Positions 1-13,300 of a stretch of DNA of 64,000 nucleotides are shown one piece after another. The DNA comes from Sipunculus nudus (lineage: Eukaryota; Annelida; Sipuncula; Golfingiida; Sipunculidae): contig CM049316.1 in assembly GCA_026874595.1 (NCBI GenBank), positions 53,885,676 through 53,949,675 of the forward strand, written 5' to 3'. The notes beneath the pieces are model-generated. The model was not told the DNA's origin and searched no databases. It worked only from the letters and a program-made list of their open reading frames with translations. Each line of letters starts with the position of its first letter. The first letter of the stretch is position 1. A program made the position numbers and the translations under genes.

Positions 1-217
1 AGTATTATAGTTGTTGTCCTATAGTTAATGTCTGTTATTGTTGTTGACAGTTGATAAGATATTTATTGTTGTTCATTTCTGTTCTGTCTCACCATACCTC
101 TCCTGACTGTATTCACTTACCTCAACATTGTGGTCTGTTTCTCTGGGATCTCTTCTCTCTTTTTCTTTTCCTCTATCTTTCTCTCTCTCTCACCATCTGT
201 GTCTGGTCCTCCATCAG

Positions 218-275
218 TGCATCAAGGAGTCAGCCTTTCCTAACCACTGGTCCAGATGCTGTGTCTGACAAGGAG
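218..275 (+). CDS. EF-hand gene, first visible exon
   Basis: A long CT-rich tract ends in ccatcag, and the donor is GTGAGA at 276. The exon begins with one base of a split codon and then encodes ASRSQPFLTTGPDAVSDKE, ending in phase 0. Its frame fits the next exon. It is short and has no domain, so confidence rests on the splice sites and phase. Confidence 0.55.
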
Positions 276-3200
276 GTGAGACATTTGTTTATCACTTCAA
301 ATACATATTCACTACAAACACAAAACCAGAACACACTAGACACCTGATTTCTTGCCTGTTGAAAAATTTCTCATAAGTAAATCTGTTTAATTGATTACTG
401 GTAAATTCATTCCAGTGTGGTAGGAGGAATAACATCTTTAGGCTTTATAAATTCATATTTGATCAGTGCATTCAATATGTGGAAACGGCCTGAACATTTC
501 CATCTGCATGATGTATGTATGTACATGGCTCTTTTATTACTCTGTGTTGAAGTTCTCATATAAGTATTAGAATAAATATATTTTGCTCAGGCATTAAGTT
601 TTGACTAAAATACATGCCTGTAGTAAAAATTTTTTTTAATACATGTTTAAGTAAGTTAGTTAGTTCCTGCTTAGGACAGAAAATCAGATTTCAGTACAGA
701 AAAAATCCATGACCTGTGGAAATGTTCTGATTGTAGTTTCCTCGACAACCTCCTCCAAGTTGCAGTATGTCAAATGCAGTAACTGGTGGAGCAGCATCTA
801 GTGCACATCCAGAAGGGAGCGTGAAGCAGGAGGAGGCCCAGGATGAGCATCCCACAGCAGAAGAGGACAACACCAAGCCTCAGGCTGCAGGTAACAGACC
901 TAGTATTATCAGTCTGCCTACAACTGCAAATTCATGGCTGCTGATGAAACTTGTGCATACATAATGATCAAGCCATTTAAACAAACTTTACAGATTCACC
1001 TGTTAGACAGAGTAACTGATCACCAAAAATGGGCCGCTATTCTATTTGGCCATGTTACCTGTTACCTAGTTGCAAGATCTACTGCCATACAGTTGGACTC
1101 TTTGAACCAATCATTGTAAGAATTTCAAGAATCAGAGACATGTACCCCACATTCCTGAAGTGCTAGAGTTAGTTTGGTTGTATGTTACATGGACATGTAC
1201 CCCCACATTCCTGATGTGCTAAAGCTGGTTTGGTTGTATGTTACATAGACATGTACCCCCACATTCCTGATGTACTAAAGCTGGTTTGATTGTATGTTAC
1301 ATAGACATGTACCCTCACATTCCTGAAGAGATACAGCTGGTTTGGTTGTATGTTACATAGACATGTATCCACTCATTCCTGACGTGCTAAAGCTGGTTAG
1401 GTTTTATGTTACATAGACATGTCCCCCCACATTCCTGAAGAGATACAGCTGGTATGGTTGTATGTTACATAGACATGTTCCCTCACATTCCTGAAGTGCT
1501 AGAGCTAGTTTTGTTGTATGTTACATAGACATGTACCCCCACATTCCTGAAGTGCTAGAGCTAGTTTGGTTGTATGTTACATAGACATGTACCCCCACAT
1601 TCCTGAAGTGCTAAAGCTAGTTTGGTTGTATGTTACATAGACATGTACCCCCACATTTCTGAAGTGTTAAAGCTGGTTTATTTGTATGTGACATAGACTT
1701 GTACCCCCACATTCCTGAAGTGCATAAGCTGGTTTGGTTGTATGTGACATAAACATGTATCCCCACATTCCTGAAGTGCTAAAGCTGGTTTGGTTGTATG
1801 TTACATAGACATGTACCCACACATTCCTGAAGTGCTAGAGCTAGTTTGGTTGTATGTTGCATAGACAGGTACCTCCACATTCCTGAAGTGCTAGAGCTAG
1901 TTTAGTTGTATGTTACATAGACATGAACCCCCACATTCCTGATGTGCTAAAGCAGGTTTGGTTGTATGTTGCATAGACATGAACCCCCACATTCCTGAAG
2001 TGCTAGAGTTAGTTTGGTTGTATGGTACATAGACATGTACCCCCACATTCCTGAAGTGCTAAAGCTAGTTTGGTTGTATGTTACATAGACATGTACCCAC
2101 ACATTCCTGAAGTGCTAAAGCTGGTTTATTTGTATGTGACATAGACATGTACCCCCACATTCCTGATGTGCTAAAGCTAGTTTGGTTGTATGTGACATAA
2201 ACATGTATCCCCACATTCCTGAAGTGTTAAAGCTGGTTTATTTGTATGTGACATAGACTTGTACCCCCACATTCCTGATGTGCTAAAGCTAGTTTGGTTG
2301 TATGTTACATAGACATGTACCCACACATTCCTGAAGTGCTAAAGCTGGTTTATTTGTATGTGACATAGACTTGTACCCCCACATTCCTGATGTGCTAAAG
2401 CTAGTTTGGTTGTATGTTACATAGACATGTACCCACACATTCCTGAAGTGCTAAAGCTGGTTTATTTGTATGTGACATAGACTTGTACCCACACATTCCT
2501 GAAGTGCTAAAGCTCGGGAGGGTATAATTCGCTGATCAGCGCGCTGATCAGCGGTCTGCAGTATAAAACGCTGATCAGCGCGCTGATCAGCCACCTTTCA
2601 ATGACAGCATTGATTTGAGGCAAATTATCTCTCATACACCAACCTCCGCCTATTTTGTGATTAAATATGATTAAAAGACACCTTTCCTATCAGTATTACG
2701 TATTTACAAACATATGCATAAATTTTAATTGTGTTCATAATTATACATGAAACGCAAGTTACCAGCAGGTGACTATTTCGCTGATCAGTGGAGCTGATTA
2801 GGAACCTTTCAATCCAAGCATTTATTTTAGACGAATTAGCCCCCATATAACAACCTCCGACTATTATGTGATTAAATATGATTTAAAGATATATATTCTA
2901 TAAGTATTTCATATTAACAAACAACAAAAACACTTTTAATTTGTTACTTATTATGCATGAAACCTTTCTACCACCTATTTCGCTGATCAGCAAACTGCGC
3001 AATGCAATCGCTTGACGAGCTCATCGGCAATGACTTACGTATTTCATGACTATGATACCTGTCATCTGTGATTCTTTATAATGGCAACATAGAAACCTCT
3101 CAGTTGTTTTATTTACTTATTTCCTGTGAAAACCGAATGACTGTCAAAACATCGTACCACATACAATTTACAAAAATCCGTTCCTCACAGGAGATATTAG

Positions 3201-4299
3201 CTGACAGTAGGGGGCGCTGCAGTAATTTGTTGGTAGATTTTCACCGTCCAGGTGATAGAAATATAGCTGAGATGAAAACTAATTTGAATGAATTTAAAAA
3301 TTTTAATTAATTTACAATATATTGCACATATATTTATGTGAAAATGCCACTAATGAACCAACAGCAAAATATTGTGGACTGTGGATTTTTTTTCAATCAC
3401 TAATATTGTTGATTTTTTTAATTGATTTAAAACTGGGTCTATATAGGAACTTGTGAGACAAAGTGTATTTTGATCAGACAAAAGTGAGAGGGGAATCATT
3501 AACTATTTAGAAGAAGGCATTTTCAGCCGTTTTCCTAAAGAAACCGTAAAGGATTTACAATTTAATAGAAGGGTCTTTCTACTGCAACCCACAGAGGGTA
3601 TAATCCAATAAATAGAAGGGAAATTTATAGCAATCTTCCTCGGTCAATAAAAATGTTGGCGATAAAATCATTTTCTAATATATTTCTAAGTCATTTTATT
3701 TATTTCTTGAAATTATGCCTATTTCAACATATAACGGTGCTGAAGAAGGAGAACTGTGTTGAATTTAAATAAATGAAATCATTGGCAAAAATTATTACTT
3801 AAAGCATTTAGACTTCTTTTATAATAAATATTTAAAATGTTTAATATTTTATAATACCTAACACATTGATCCCTATAAAAACGATGAAGTTCTGGATAAC
3901 AATGCCATTGCAGAATTTAGATATTACATCTATCCTGTTACCTTATTGTTTTTTTAACACCGTTCATCGACATTCACTACTGTTAAAAGAAAAAAAAAAA
4001 AAAAAAGGTGATGATTTATTATAGTGTTGTAATTAAGTGTAATTACTCCTTCAACCTTTCTAGAGCTCAGTATATTTATGTTGGTAGTGTATGTTGATAG
4101 TTCCAAAACTATGAAAAGCATTACTATATCCCAATCATTTTAAAAAATAGATAAGTAACGATGTTAAAGCAATAGATATGCGGACATTTTTACACAATTG
4201 TGGAAATGTCCTGTTGTAAAATTAAAAAAAAATAAATACCGATAATGATGTTTTTGTGGAGTTATTCTCTGACATTACTTCAACATATATATATATATA

Positions 4300-4347
<48 letters not shown>

Positions 4348-7300
4348 TGGGATTAAAACAGGAGTAATCTATCAATATCGTGTTAAAATCGATCAAATCA
4401 TCTATATAATGGTGTTGAAAAAAATTCTGACGACCCACAAAAAAAGGGAAATATAGGAGGGATGTAAAGAACCTTGTGAAAGTTTTTAAGGAACGATTAT
4501 ATTATACATGAAGAATGAAAGAATCCCTAGGCTACACGTACTTACAGTTAGTTCTTAATAAAAATAAGAGGATAATCAGTCTTTTATTATGGCTATATTC
4601 ATTTAACATTCTTAATTTTTGATAAATTCAAATTTTATATACATAATTCATACTAAGTGCGTATCTCAGCTATTTATCCACCTGGCCGGTGAACACCTAA
4701 CAACAAATTACTGCAGCGCCCCCAACTGTTAGCTAATATCTCCGAGTGGTCGGTGGGGCACTGATATTTTAAAGTTGTATGAAGTAGCCTGGTATGGGCG
4801 ATGTATTGGCAATCACTCGGTTTCACAGGATATAGGTAAAACAACTGAGGGCCTTCAGTATTATTATTATAGAGAATCACACGTGACAGGTATCTTTGTC
4901 AAGAAGTACGTAAGTCATTGCCGATGAGCGATTGCGCAGTTTGCTGATCAGCGAAATCGTAGGTGGTAGAAAGGTTTCATGCATAATTAGTAACACATTA
5001 AACTGTTTTCTTATGTTTGTAAATATTAAATACTTATAGAATATGTATCTTTAAATCACATTTAATCACATAATAGTCGGAGGTTGTTATATGGGGCTAA
5101 TTTGTCTAAAATAAATGCTTGGATTGAAAGGTTCCTAATCAGCTCCACTGATCAGCGAAATAGTCACCTGCTGGTATCATAGTCATGAAATACGTAAGTC
5201 ATTGCCAATGAGCTCGTCAAGCGATTGCATTGCGCAGTTTGCTGATCAACGAAATAGGTGGTAGAAAGGTTTCATGCATAATAAGTAACAAATTAAAAGT
5301 GTTTTCGTTGTTTGTTAATATGAAATACTTATAGAATATATATCTTTAAATCATATTTAATCACATAATAGTCGGAGGTTGTTATATGGGGCTAATTTGT
5401 CTAAAATAAATGCTTGGATTGAAAGGTTCCTAATCAGCTCCACTGATCAGCGAAATAGTCACCTGCTGGTATCATAGTCATGAAATACGTAAGTCATTGC
5501 CGATGAGCTCGTCAAGCGATTGCATTGCGCAGTTTGCTGATCAGCGAAATAGGTGGTAGAAAGGTTTCATGCATAATAAGTAACAAATTAAAAGTGTTTT
5601 CGTTGTTTGTTAATATGAAATACTTATAGAATATATATCTTTAAATCATATTTAATCACATAATAGATGGAGGTTGTTATATGGGGGCTAATTCGTCTAA
5701 AATAAATGCTTGGATTAAAAGGTTCCTAATCAGCTCCACTGATCAGCGAAATAGTCACCTGCTGGTAACTTGCGTTTCATGTATAATTATGAACACAATT
5801 AAAATTTATGCATATGTTTGTAAATACGTAATACTGATAGGAAAGGTGTCTTTTAATACATATTTAATCACAAAATAGGCGGAGGTTGGTGTATGAGAGA
5901 TAATTTGCCTCAAATCAATGCTGTCATTTAAAGGTGGCTGATCAGCGCGCTGATCAGCGTTTTATACTGCAGACCGCTGATCAGCGCGCTGATTAGCGAA
6001 TTATACCCTCCCCTAAAGCTAGTTTGGTTGTATGTGACATAAACATGTATCCCCACATTCCTGAAGTGCTAAAGCTGGTTTGGTTGTATGTTACATAGAC
6101 ATGTACCCACACATTCCTGAAGTGCTAAAGCTGGTTAGGTTTTATGTTACATGGACATGTACCCCCACATTCCTGATGTGCTAAAGCTAGTTTGGTTGTA
6201 TGTTACATAGACATGTACCCCCACATTCCTGAAGTGTTAAAGCTGGTTTATTTGTATGTGACATAGGCTTGTACCCCCACATTCCTGAAGTGCATAAGCT
6301 AGTTTGGTTCTATGTTACATAGACATGTACCCACACATTCCTGAAGTGCTAAAGCTGGTTTATTTGTATGTGACATAGACTTGTACCCCCACATTCCTGA
6401 TGTGCTAAAGCTAGTTTGGTTGTATGTTACATAGACATGTACCCACACATTCCTGAAGTGCTAAAGCTGGTTTATTTGTATGTGACATAGACTTGTACCC
6501 ACACATTCCTGAAGTGCTAAAGCTAGTTTGGTTGTATGTGACATAAACATGTATCCCCACATTCCTGAAGTGCTAAAGCTGGTTTGGTTGTATGTTACAT
6601 AGACATGTACCCACACATTCCTGAAGTGCTAAAGCTGGTTAGGTTTTTTGTTACATGGACATGTACCCCCACATTCCTGATGTGCTAAAGCTAGTTTGGT
6701 TGTATGTTACATAGACATGTACCCCCACATTCCTGAAGTGTTAAAGCTGGTTTATTTGTATGTGACATAGACTTGTACCCCCACATTCCTGAAGTGCATA
6801 AGCTAGTTTGGTTGTATGTGACATAAACATGTATCCCCACATTCCTGAAGTGCTTAAGCTGGTTTGGTTGTATGTTACATAGACATGTACCCACACATTC
6901 CTGAAGTGCTAAAGCTGGTTAGGTTTTATGTTACATGGACATGTACCCCCACATTCCTGATGTGCTAAAGCTAGTTTGGTTGTATGTTACATAGACATGT
7001 ACCCACACATTCCTGAAGTGCTAAAGCTGGTTAGGTTTTATGTTACATAGACATGTACCCCCACATTCCTTAAGTGGTAAAGCTGGTTTATTTGTATTTT
7101 ACATAAACATGTACCCCCACATTCCTGAAGTGCTAAAGCTGGTTTGGTTGTATGTTACATAGACATGTACCCCCACATTCCTGAAGTGCTAAAGCTAGTT
7201 TGGTTGTATGTTACATAGACATGTACCCCCACATTCCTGAAGTGCATAAGCTAGTTTGGTTGTATGTGACATAAACATGTACCCCCACATTCCTGAAGTG

Positions 7301-10300
7301 CTAAAGCTGGTTTGGTTGTATGTTACATAGACATGTACCCACACATTCCTGAAGTGCTAAAGCTGGTTAGGTTTTATGTTACATGGACATGTACCCCCAC
7401 ATTCCTGATGTGCTAAAGCTAGTTTGGTTGTATGTTACATAGACGTGTACCCACACATTCCTGAAGTGCTAAAGCTGGTTAGGTTTTATGTTACATAGAC
7501 ATGTACCCCCACATTCCTGATGTGCTAAAGCTGGTTTGGTTGTATTTTACATAAACATGTACCCCCACATTCCTGAAGTGCTAAAGTTGGTTTGGTTGTA
7601 TGTTACATAGACATGTACCCCCACATTCCTGAAGTGCTAAAGCTAGTTTGGTTGTATGTTACATAGACATGTACCCCCACATTCCTGAAGAGATACAGCT
7701 GGTATGGTTGTATGTTACATAGACATGTACCCCCACATTCCTGAAGTGCTAAAGCTGGTTAGGTTTTATGTTACATAGACATGTACCCCCACATTCCTGA
7801 TGTGGTAAAGCTACTTTGGTTGTATGTGACATAAACATGTACCCCCACATTCCTGAAGTGTGAAAGCTAGTTTGGTTGTATGTTACATAGACATGTACCC
7901 CAACATTCCTGATGTGCTAAACTAGTTTGGTTGTATGTTACATAGACATGTACCAACACATTCCTGATGTGCTTAAGCTGGTTTGGTTGTATGTTACATA
8001 GACATGTACCCACACATTCCTGATGTGCTAAAGCTGGTTTGGTTGTATGTGACATAAACATGTACCCCCACATTCCTGAAGTGTGAAAGCTGGTTTGGTT
8101 GTATGTTACATAGACATGTACCCCCACATTCCTGAAGTGCTAGAGCTAGTTTGGTTGTATGTGACATAAACATGTATCCCCACATTCCTGAAGTGCTAGA
8201 GCTAGATTGGTTGTATGTTACATAGACATGTACCCCCCACATTCCTGATGTGCTATAGCTAGTTTGGTTGTATGTTACATAGACATGAACCCCCAAATTC
8301 CTGAAGTGCTAGAGCTGGTTTGGTTGTATGTTACATAGACATGTACCTACACATTCCTGAAGAGCTAAAGCTAGTTTGGTTGTATGTTGCACAGACATGA
8401 ACCCCCACATTCCTGAAGTGCTAGAGCTAGTTTGGTTGTATGTTACATAGACATGTACCCCCACATTCCTGAAGTGCTAGAGCTAGTTTGGTTGTATGTT
8501 ACATAGACATGTTCCCCCACATTCCTGAAGTGCTAGAGCTGGTTTATTTGTATGTGACATAGACTTGTACTCCCACATTCCTGATGTGGTAAAGCTACTT
8601 TGGTTGTATGTGACATAAACATGTACCCCCACATTCCTGAAGTGCTAAAGCTAGTTTGGTTGTATGTTACATAGACATGTACCCCCACATTCCTGAAGTG
8701 CTAAAGCTAGTTTGGTTGTATGTTACATGAGGTTCTCTTACTGTCTGTTTATACTGTCCCCAGCAGACTCTGCCAGACCTCATACAGCCAGGAGCATTGA
8801 TTCTGTGGATGAGACATCACTGATGAACCATATGAATACAGCCCCCACAGCACAGTCGGGTGCTGACCATGCTGCTGACAGCATGGACCAAGAACAGCTA
8901 CAACCTGTAAGACATGTATGTTTAAGCAGCATTGCTGTTTCTGGGCATATTAAAGAACTGGACATGGGGGTGGTGATTTAGATAAAAGAAATGATGCCTA
9001 AATTGTATCTCATAATGATTGAACTGAAAAATTACTAAAGATAATCTGACTATCATGATCTGTCTTCACAAATACAGGTCATGGATCATCACTATTTACA
9101 GTTGAACTTGCCAAATTACTGACACTGGTGGAGCCTTATTATTTGCCTATAATAAAGAGATACCTGTGTTTGCTAACTCCACTTTGTTTGGGACCACTTA
9201 AATTCTTGTAAAGGGGAGGTGCCGGTTAGGAGAGGTGTCCTTGTACTCTGATATAATTAAGGTAAAGGCTTTCTGGCCACCTCTGCTTCTCCATAGAACA
9301 AGAATTATACATGAAAGAAATCAATCCTCTTCTTTTAGGCAGGGTAGCTAAAAGTTTAATATATTTTTATTACCATGTATTTATTACCATGTATTGAGAT
9401 ATTTGTCATCAGTGAATGAACTAATATTTGATTTCTTAAAATGATTTTGAATGGTAGGTCACAGACAGTTGTACAGAGAAACCACCAACGCCAGACAAGG
9501 AAGATACATCACATGGGGATGTGTCCGCAGTTCCTAACGCAAGTACTGAAAATCCAACATTATCACCTCATCAGCAGGAAACTGATAAAATGGACAATCC
9601 ATCTCAAGAACCAGCCGCTGACAGCAACCAGGAGACAGCAGATGAAACCCCCAGTGAAAATGCTGACACTTACAGCAGTAACAAGAATACTCATGAAGGC
9701 CCGAGCCAGGAACCTGCAGCTGACCAGTCAAGTCATAATGAGCATAAATCAAACACGGACCATAGTAATCTAGGTTTGAAGGCAAAAGAAATCTCAGATG
9801 AAGCAAATGGAATTATTGAGGCACAGGATGCCCCAGTCACCACACAGCACGATACAGAAGACCAAGCAGACATGGCTACTCAAGCCACAGGTAACGCATC
9901 ATGTGAAGGTGATGGTGACCGGGGAGATAGTGAACACACACACAGATCTGCAGCAAAAATACCTCAGCAGAATGACTCGGCAGAATTACTAAATCTGAAT
10001 TCCCAACAAACTGAAACATTACAGAACACTGCTGAAGCTCCACAAGGCCAGGGTAATGAAGATTCTGGTAATGACACTGTTGAGCCAGCTGAAAGCAAAA
10101 ATAATGAAGACACTTATAATGAAACTGTAGTTGCAAATGAAAAAGAAGGAAATTATAATCATAATAATAATAACCACAATACAGTCCACACTGACCACTG
10201 GCTACATAGAAATACAAGCATAGAATCATTTAAATTAACAGACCCCTTGGTTTTGGATGCTGCAAAAGAGTTTGTTGCTTTTGATCAGGAAAAAGGCAAA

Positions 10301-13300
10301 GAGACTTCACTTGAACAGCTGTCTAGTGGTGATCCAAAAGCTGGAGGAAACAAGTGGCAAAGGAGGGTTTTAGCAAAGCATGCCTGGGCCAGCCTGGAAA
10401 CAGATGTTGCTGAGGCAGAGGAGGAGGAGGAAGGGGAAGATGAACGGATGAATGAAGAGACCACTGCAGATGCCCAAGTAGTGTCACAGGGAGCTGTTTA
10501 TGTAGATGACAGTGTTAATGACAATGGAAATTCTGATGTGTGTGCTGTAGACAATCCTGATGAAGGTTCTGCTGACAAAAAATGTGATGGTGAGATCAGT
10601 GGCGGGACACCAGCTGACTCTAATGCCAGTAATGTTAATGCTTCTGCTAAAACTACCTCTGCTACAGATGAACGATTCGCCAAAGACAGCACCTGTGCAG
10701 ATAAGACACAAAAGGAACTTGTTTCTTCAGCAGCTGATTGTACTGAGGAAACTGCCTTGGCAACTGTTGTTCCTGTGGCAACAGATTCAAGCAGGGAAGA
10801 CCTCTTAAGAGAAAGCAAGACAAAGAAGGCACCTGACAGAGGACCTCAGCTGACCTTACCTAGAGGGCGCTTTGTATTGGATACAGCTGAACGAAAATAT
10901 TGGCGAGAAGAGTAAATATAAAAAAGATCTGCTCATTCTTTTGCAGGCATATACATGTTTAAGAACATGCATTTATTATGTACCAGTTTGTATTCTCTGA
11001 GTCAGTAAAATAGTGGATATTTATAATGTCTGATGTCAGAAATAGAAGGAAATAATCAATGTTAACTTTAATATGACTTCCTTATGCCATTCATACTTTT
11101 ACTATGGAAGGTACAGGGTTTCTGTACGTCATATTGTGTTCAGGGAGCTGAGCCTTAACATTTATGATTGACAGATTTATATGGATGTATAAAGGTGTTG
11201 TATTTGATTTGGAATATGATAAAATGAGAGACTGTGAAGCACAAATCAAGACAATTACCCCACCGAATACTAAATAGATATTATCAAACTTATAGATTTA
11301 TAGATCATATGGTAATAAGAATCCAAAGATTATATGCCATACTGAAATGTGGATTAATAATAGCAATAATGTATAAAATAAATTACTGTTATTATTATTA
11401 TTAATCCTCATTTCAGTATGGAATATAATCTTGGGTTTTAGAAACCTTAAGGTCCTGAAATGTTTAGAGTCAATTCATACTATGCATCAGGTATACATAA
11501 AAAGTGAAGAGCAATGTAAGTTTTGTAGAACAAATGTAACATTTCTGTTGTAGTCCCCTTGAGGCAAGCTTCGGGAGAGAGGAGCATCACATCAAACAGA
11601 GAATAGAGCGGGCTAGAAAGGGTGTGAAAAAAGCCACAGTTAAAGCAAAGAAACCTGTTCATATACCAGAACAACCAGACACTCTGACTGGCTCATTGAA
11701 CATCAGTGGCTGCATGGCAACTGCACGAGCATTTGTTGCCGCCAAATCAAAGAAAGGAAAGAAAAGTCATGGTGAAGGTCAAGCTCAAGGTCAAAGTCAA
11801 GTTCATGCAGAACATGAAGGTCATGGTGAAGGTCATGAAGAAGATAAAGTAGAATCTGAGCCAGATCTTTCCAATGGTACTTACTGTATTGTTTGTGGTG
11901 TTTACTAACTATTAACCCCTTCCTTTCTTTCTGCTAGTCTTCTGTTAAAGTTAAATTTATGTTTTTTTTGTGTTTCCTACATTGGATGTATAAGTTTCTT
12001 TTTTCTCCATATATGAAGACTGCATTTACTTCAAGGTGATGAGCTCACAACGTCTCTTTGTTGTTCTGATAAATACAAAGAATCCAGCCAGGTGGCAGTC
12101 TCAATCAAATTATTTTATTTAGATATGGTTAAACCCACTTATAAACTTGTATACCCAAGTACCGTATTAATTCTAATTTGGCGACCACTTAAAAATAATT
12201 AATTTTCTCAGAGGTCGAGATAATGGAGGATATTTGGAAATTATCTTCCTGTAGAATTTGCGGTGGTCGAGATTTTAGAGGCATGCGGTTTGATAACCTT
12301 CCGTAGAGACGCAGAGCCGCTCTGACACTCGAGCAGTCATATAAATTGAGGGATAATTTAATCGTTTATAAGCTTGTTTTGTTAGCTTAACAGTATTTCC
12401 TACAAACGGGCTTCCAACCGTCTCAATAATACGGAGTCCGCAAATGATTAATCAAACTGAGCTCAATCACTTCACAAAATGATCACTACTTCGCATATAG
12501 GTACGATAACTTGACATAAACGGCAACTCGTGTAACTACCAGCTGTTTCAAGTTAACCCACCAGGCGGCGTATCGGCGGGACAAAAAGGGACAAGCAGCT
12601 GCACGGGAGTTTGAAGAAGACTTTATAAAAAATAACTGCCTATTATCAGATAACTTTTATTTGTATAATACATAATAAATAGAGGAAAGTAAAGGCGCGT
12701 TAAAATATATACGACCGAAAATGGTCCTAATTGTAATAGAAGTGTTTGCTAACTCTGTAATTATGACCACCCAAATCATGATATCCAGTAACCTCATGTA
12801 AAGCCTCATGGCGTTGAAGGTTTAAACACCAAGGTGTTTGTCAGTACTAGACATAATAGTACTTTACAGAAAAAGTGATTTTTTTTTTGCTTAGCTGACT
12901 TTCAATCATGCAAAGCCTCAGCAATATGTCTTCTTTTTGCCTTCTTTTCAACCAGCCACCTGTTAACAAAACACAAATGGTAACCATTTGAAATGAGACA
13001 GGTCCAGGTGAATTCTCCCTGGTAAACCCCAGATCAGGCAATATTCTTTTGATTAGGTGCTTCAGTCAGACATAAATTCTGTAACTCTGCAATGTTTCAA
13101 CAAAATTGGGCCAAGAAATCTAGAAAAAAATGCCACTTATATTTGTGAATGTCACTTCAGTTTATCTGTTATGAGTACAAAAGTCCCAGATATACAATTG
13201 TTAATGTATGGATTACCTTGAAATCTGTTTTACATAATGATCTTGGATAGCTCCATTTATGGTATGAGACATGTAGCTCCACTGATATTAATTTTGAGAT

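Larger units (their letters stand above)
2515..6012. mobile_element. non-autonomous long-TIR DNA transposon (Mutator-like or hAT-like, uncertain)
   Basis: The left end, GGGAGGGTATAATTCGCTGA (from 2516), is the inverse of the right end (tcagcgaattataccctccc type, to 6012). Inverted homology extends roughly 2516-3280 against 4655-6012. CTAAAGCT occurs immediately before (2507-2514) and after (6013-6020) the element, giving an 8-bp target duplication inside a minisatellite unit. The interior 3290-4650 has no transposase-like frame and contains an AT microsatellite. Palindromic GCTGATCAGC motifs crowd both termini. An 8-bp duplication with TIRs of many hundred bases fits Mutator-like elements best, but hAT also makes 8-bp duplications. 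Confidence 0.88.

Noticed and set aside
2661-5878. Near-identical ~60-residue frames starting MGANSSKINAW on opposite strands
   Set aside because: They are mirror images created by the inverted arms of the long-TIR element. They are short, with no domain and no partner exons.
6691-8296. Long minus-strand open frames with repeats such as HVYVTYNQTS
   Set aside because: They are the 56-bp minisatellite read through. 56 is not a multiple of 3, so all frames cycle every 168 bases, and there are no independent coding signs.
1138-8728. CRISPR-like regular repetition
   Set aside because: Units are contiguous, with no unique spacers, in a eukaryotic intron.
9521-10915. A stand-alone 464-residue gene ending at TAA 10913
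   Set aside because: The start would be GTG and upstream sequence in frame reaches the acceptor at 9457. A GTAAAT donor just before the stop joins in frame to 11554.
11624-11908. A stand-alone 94-residue gene starting at 11624
   Set aside because: The start would be GTG and the frame is open upstream to a good acceptor at 11553, so it is an internal exon of the EF-hand gene.
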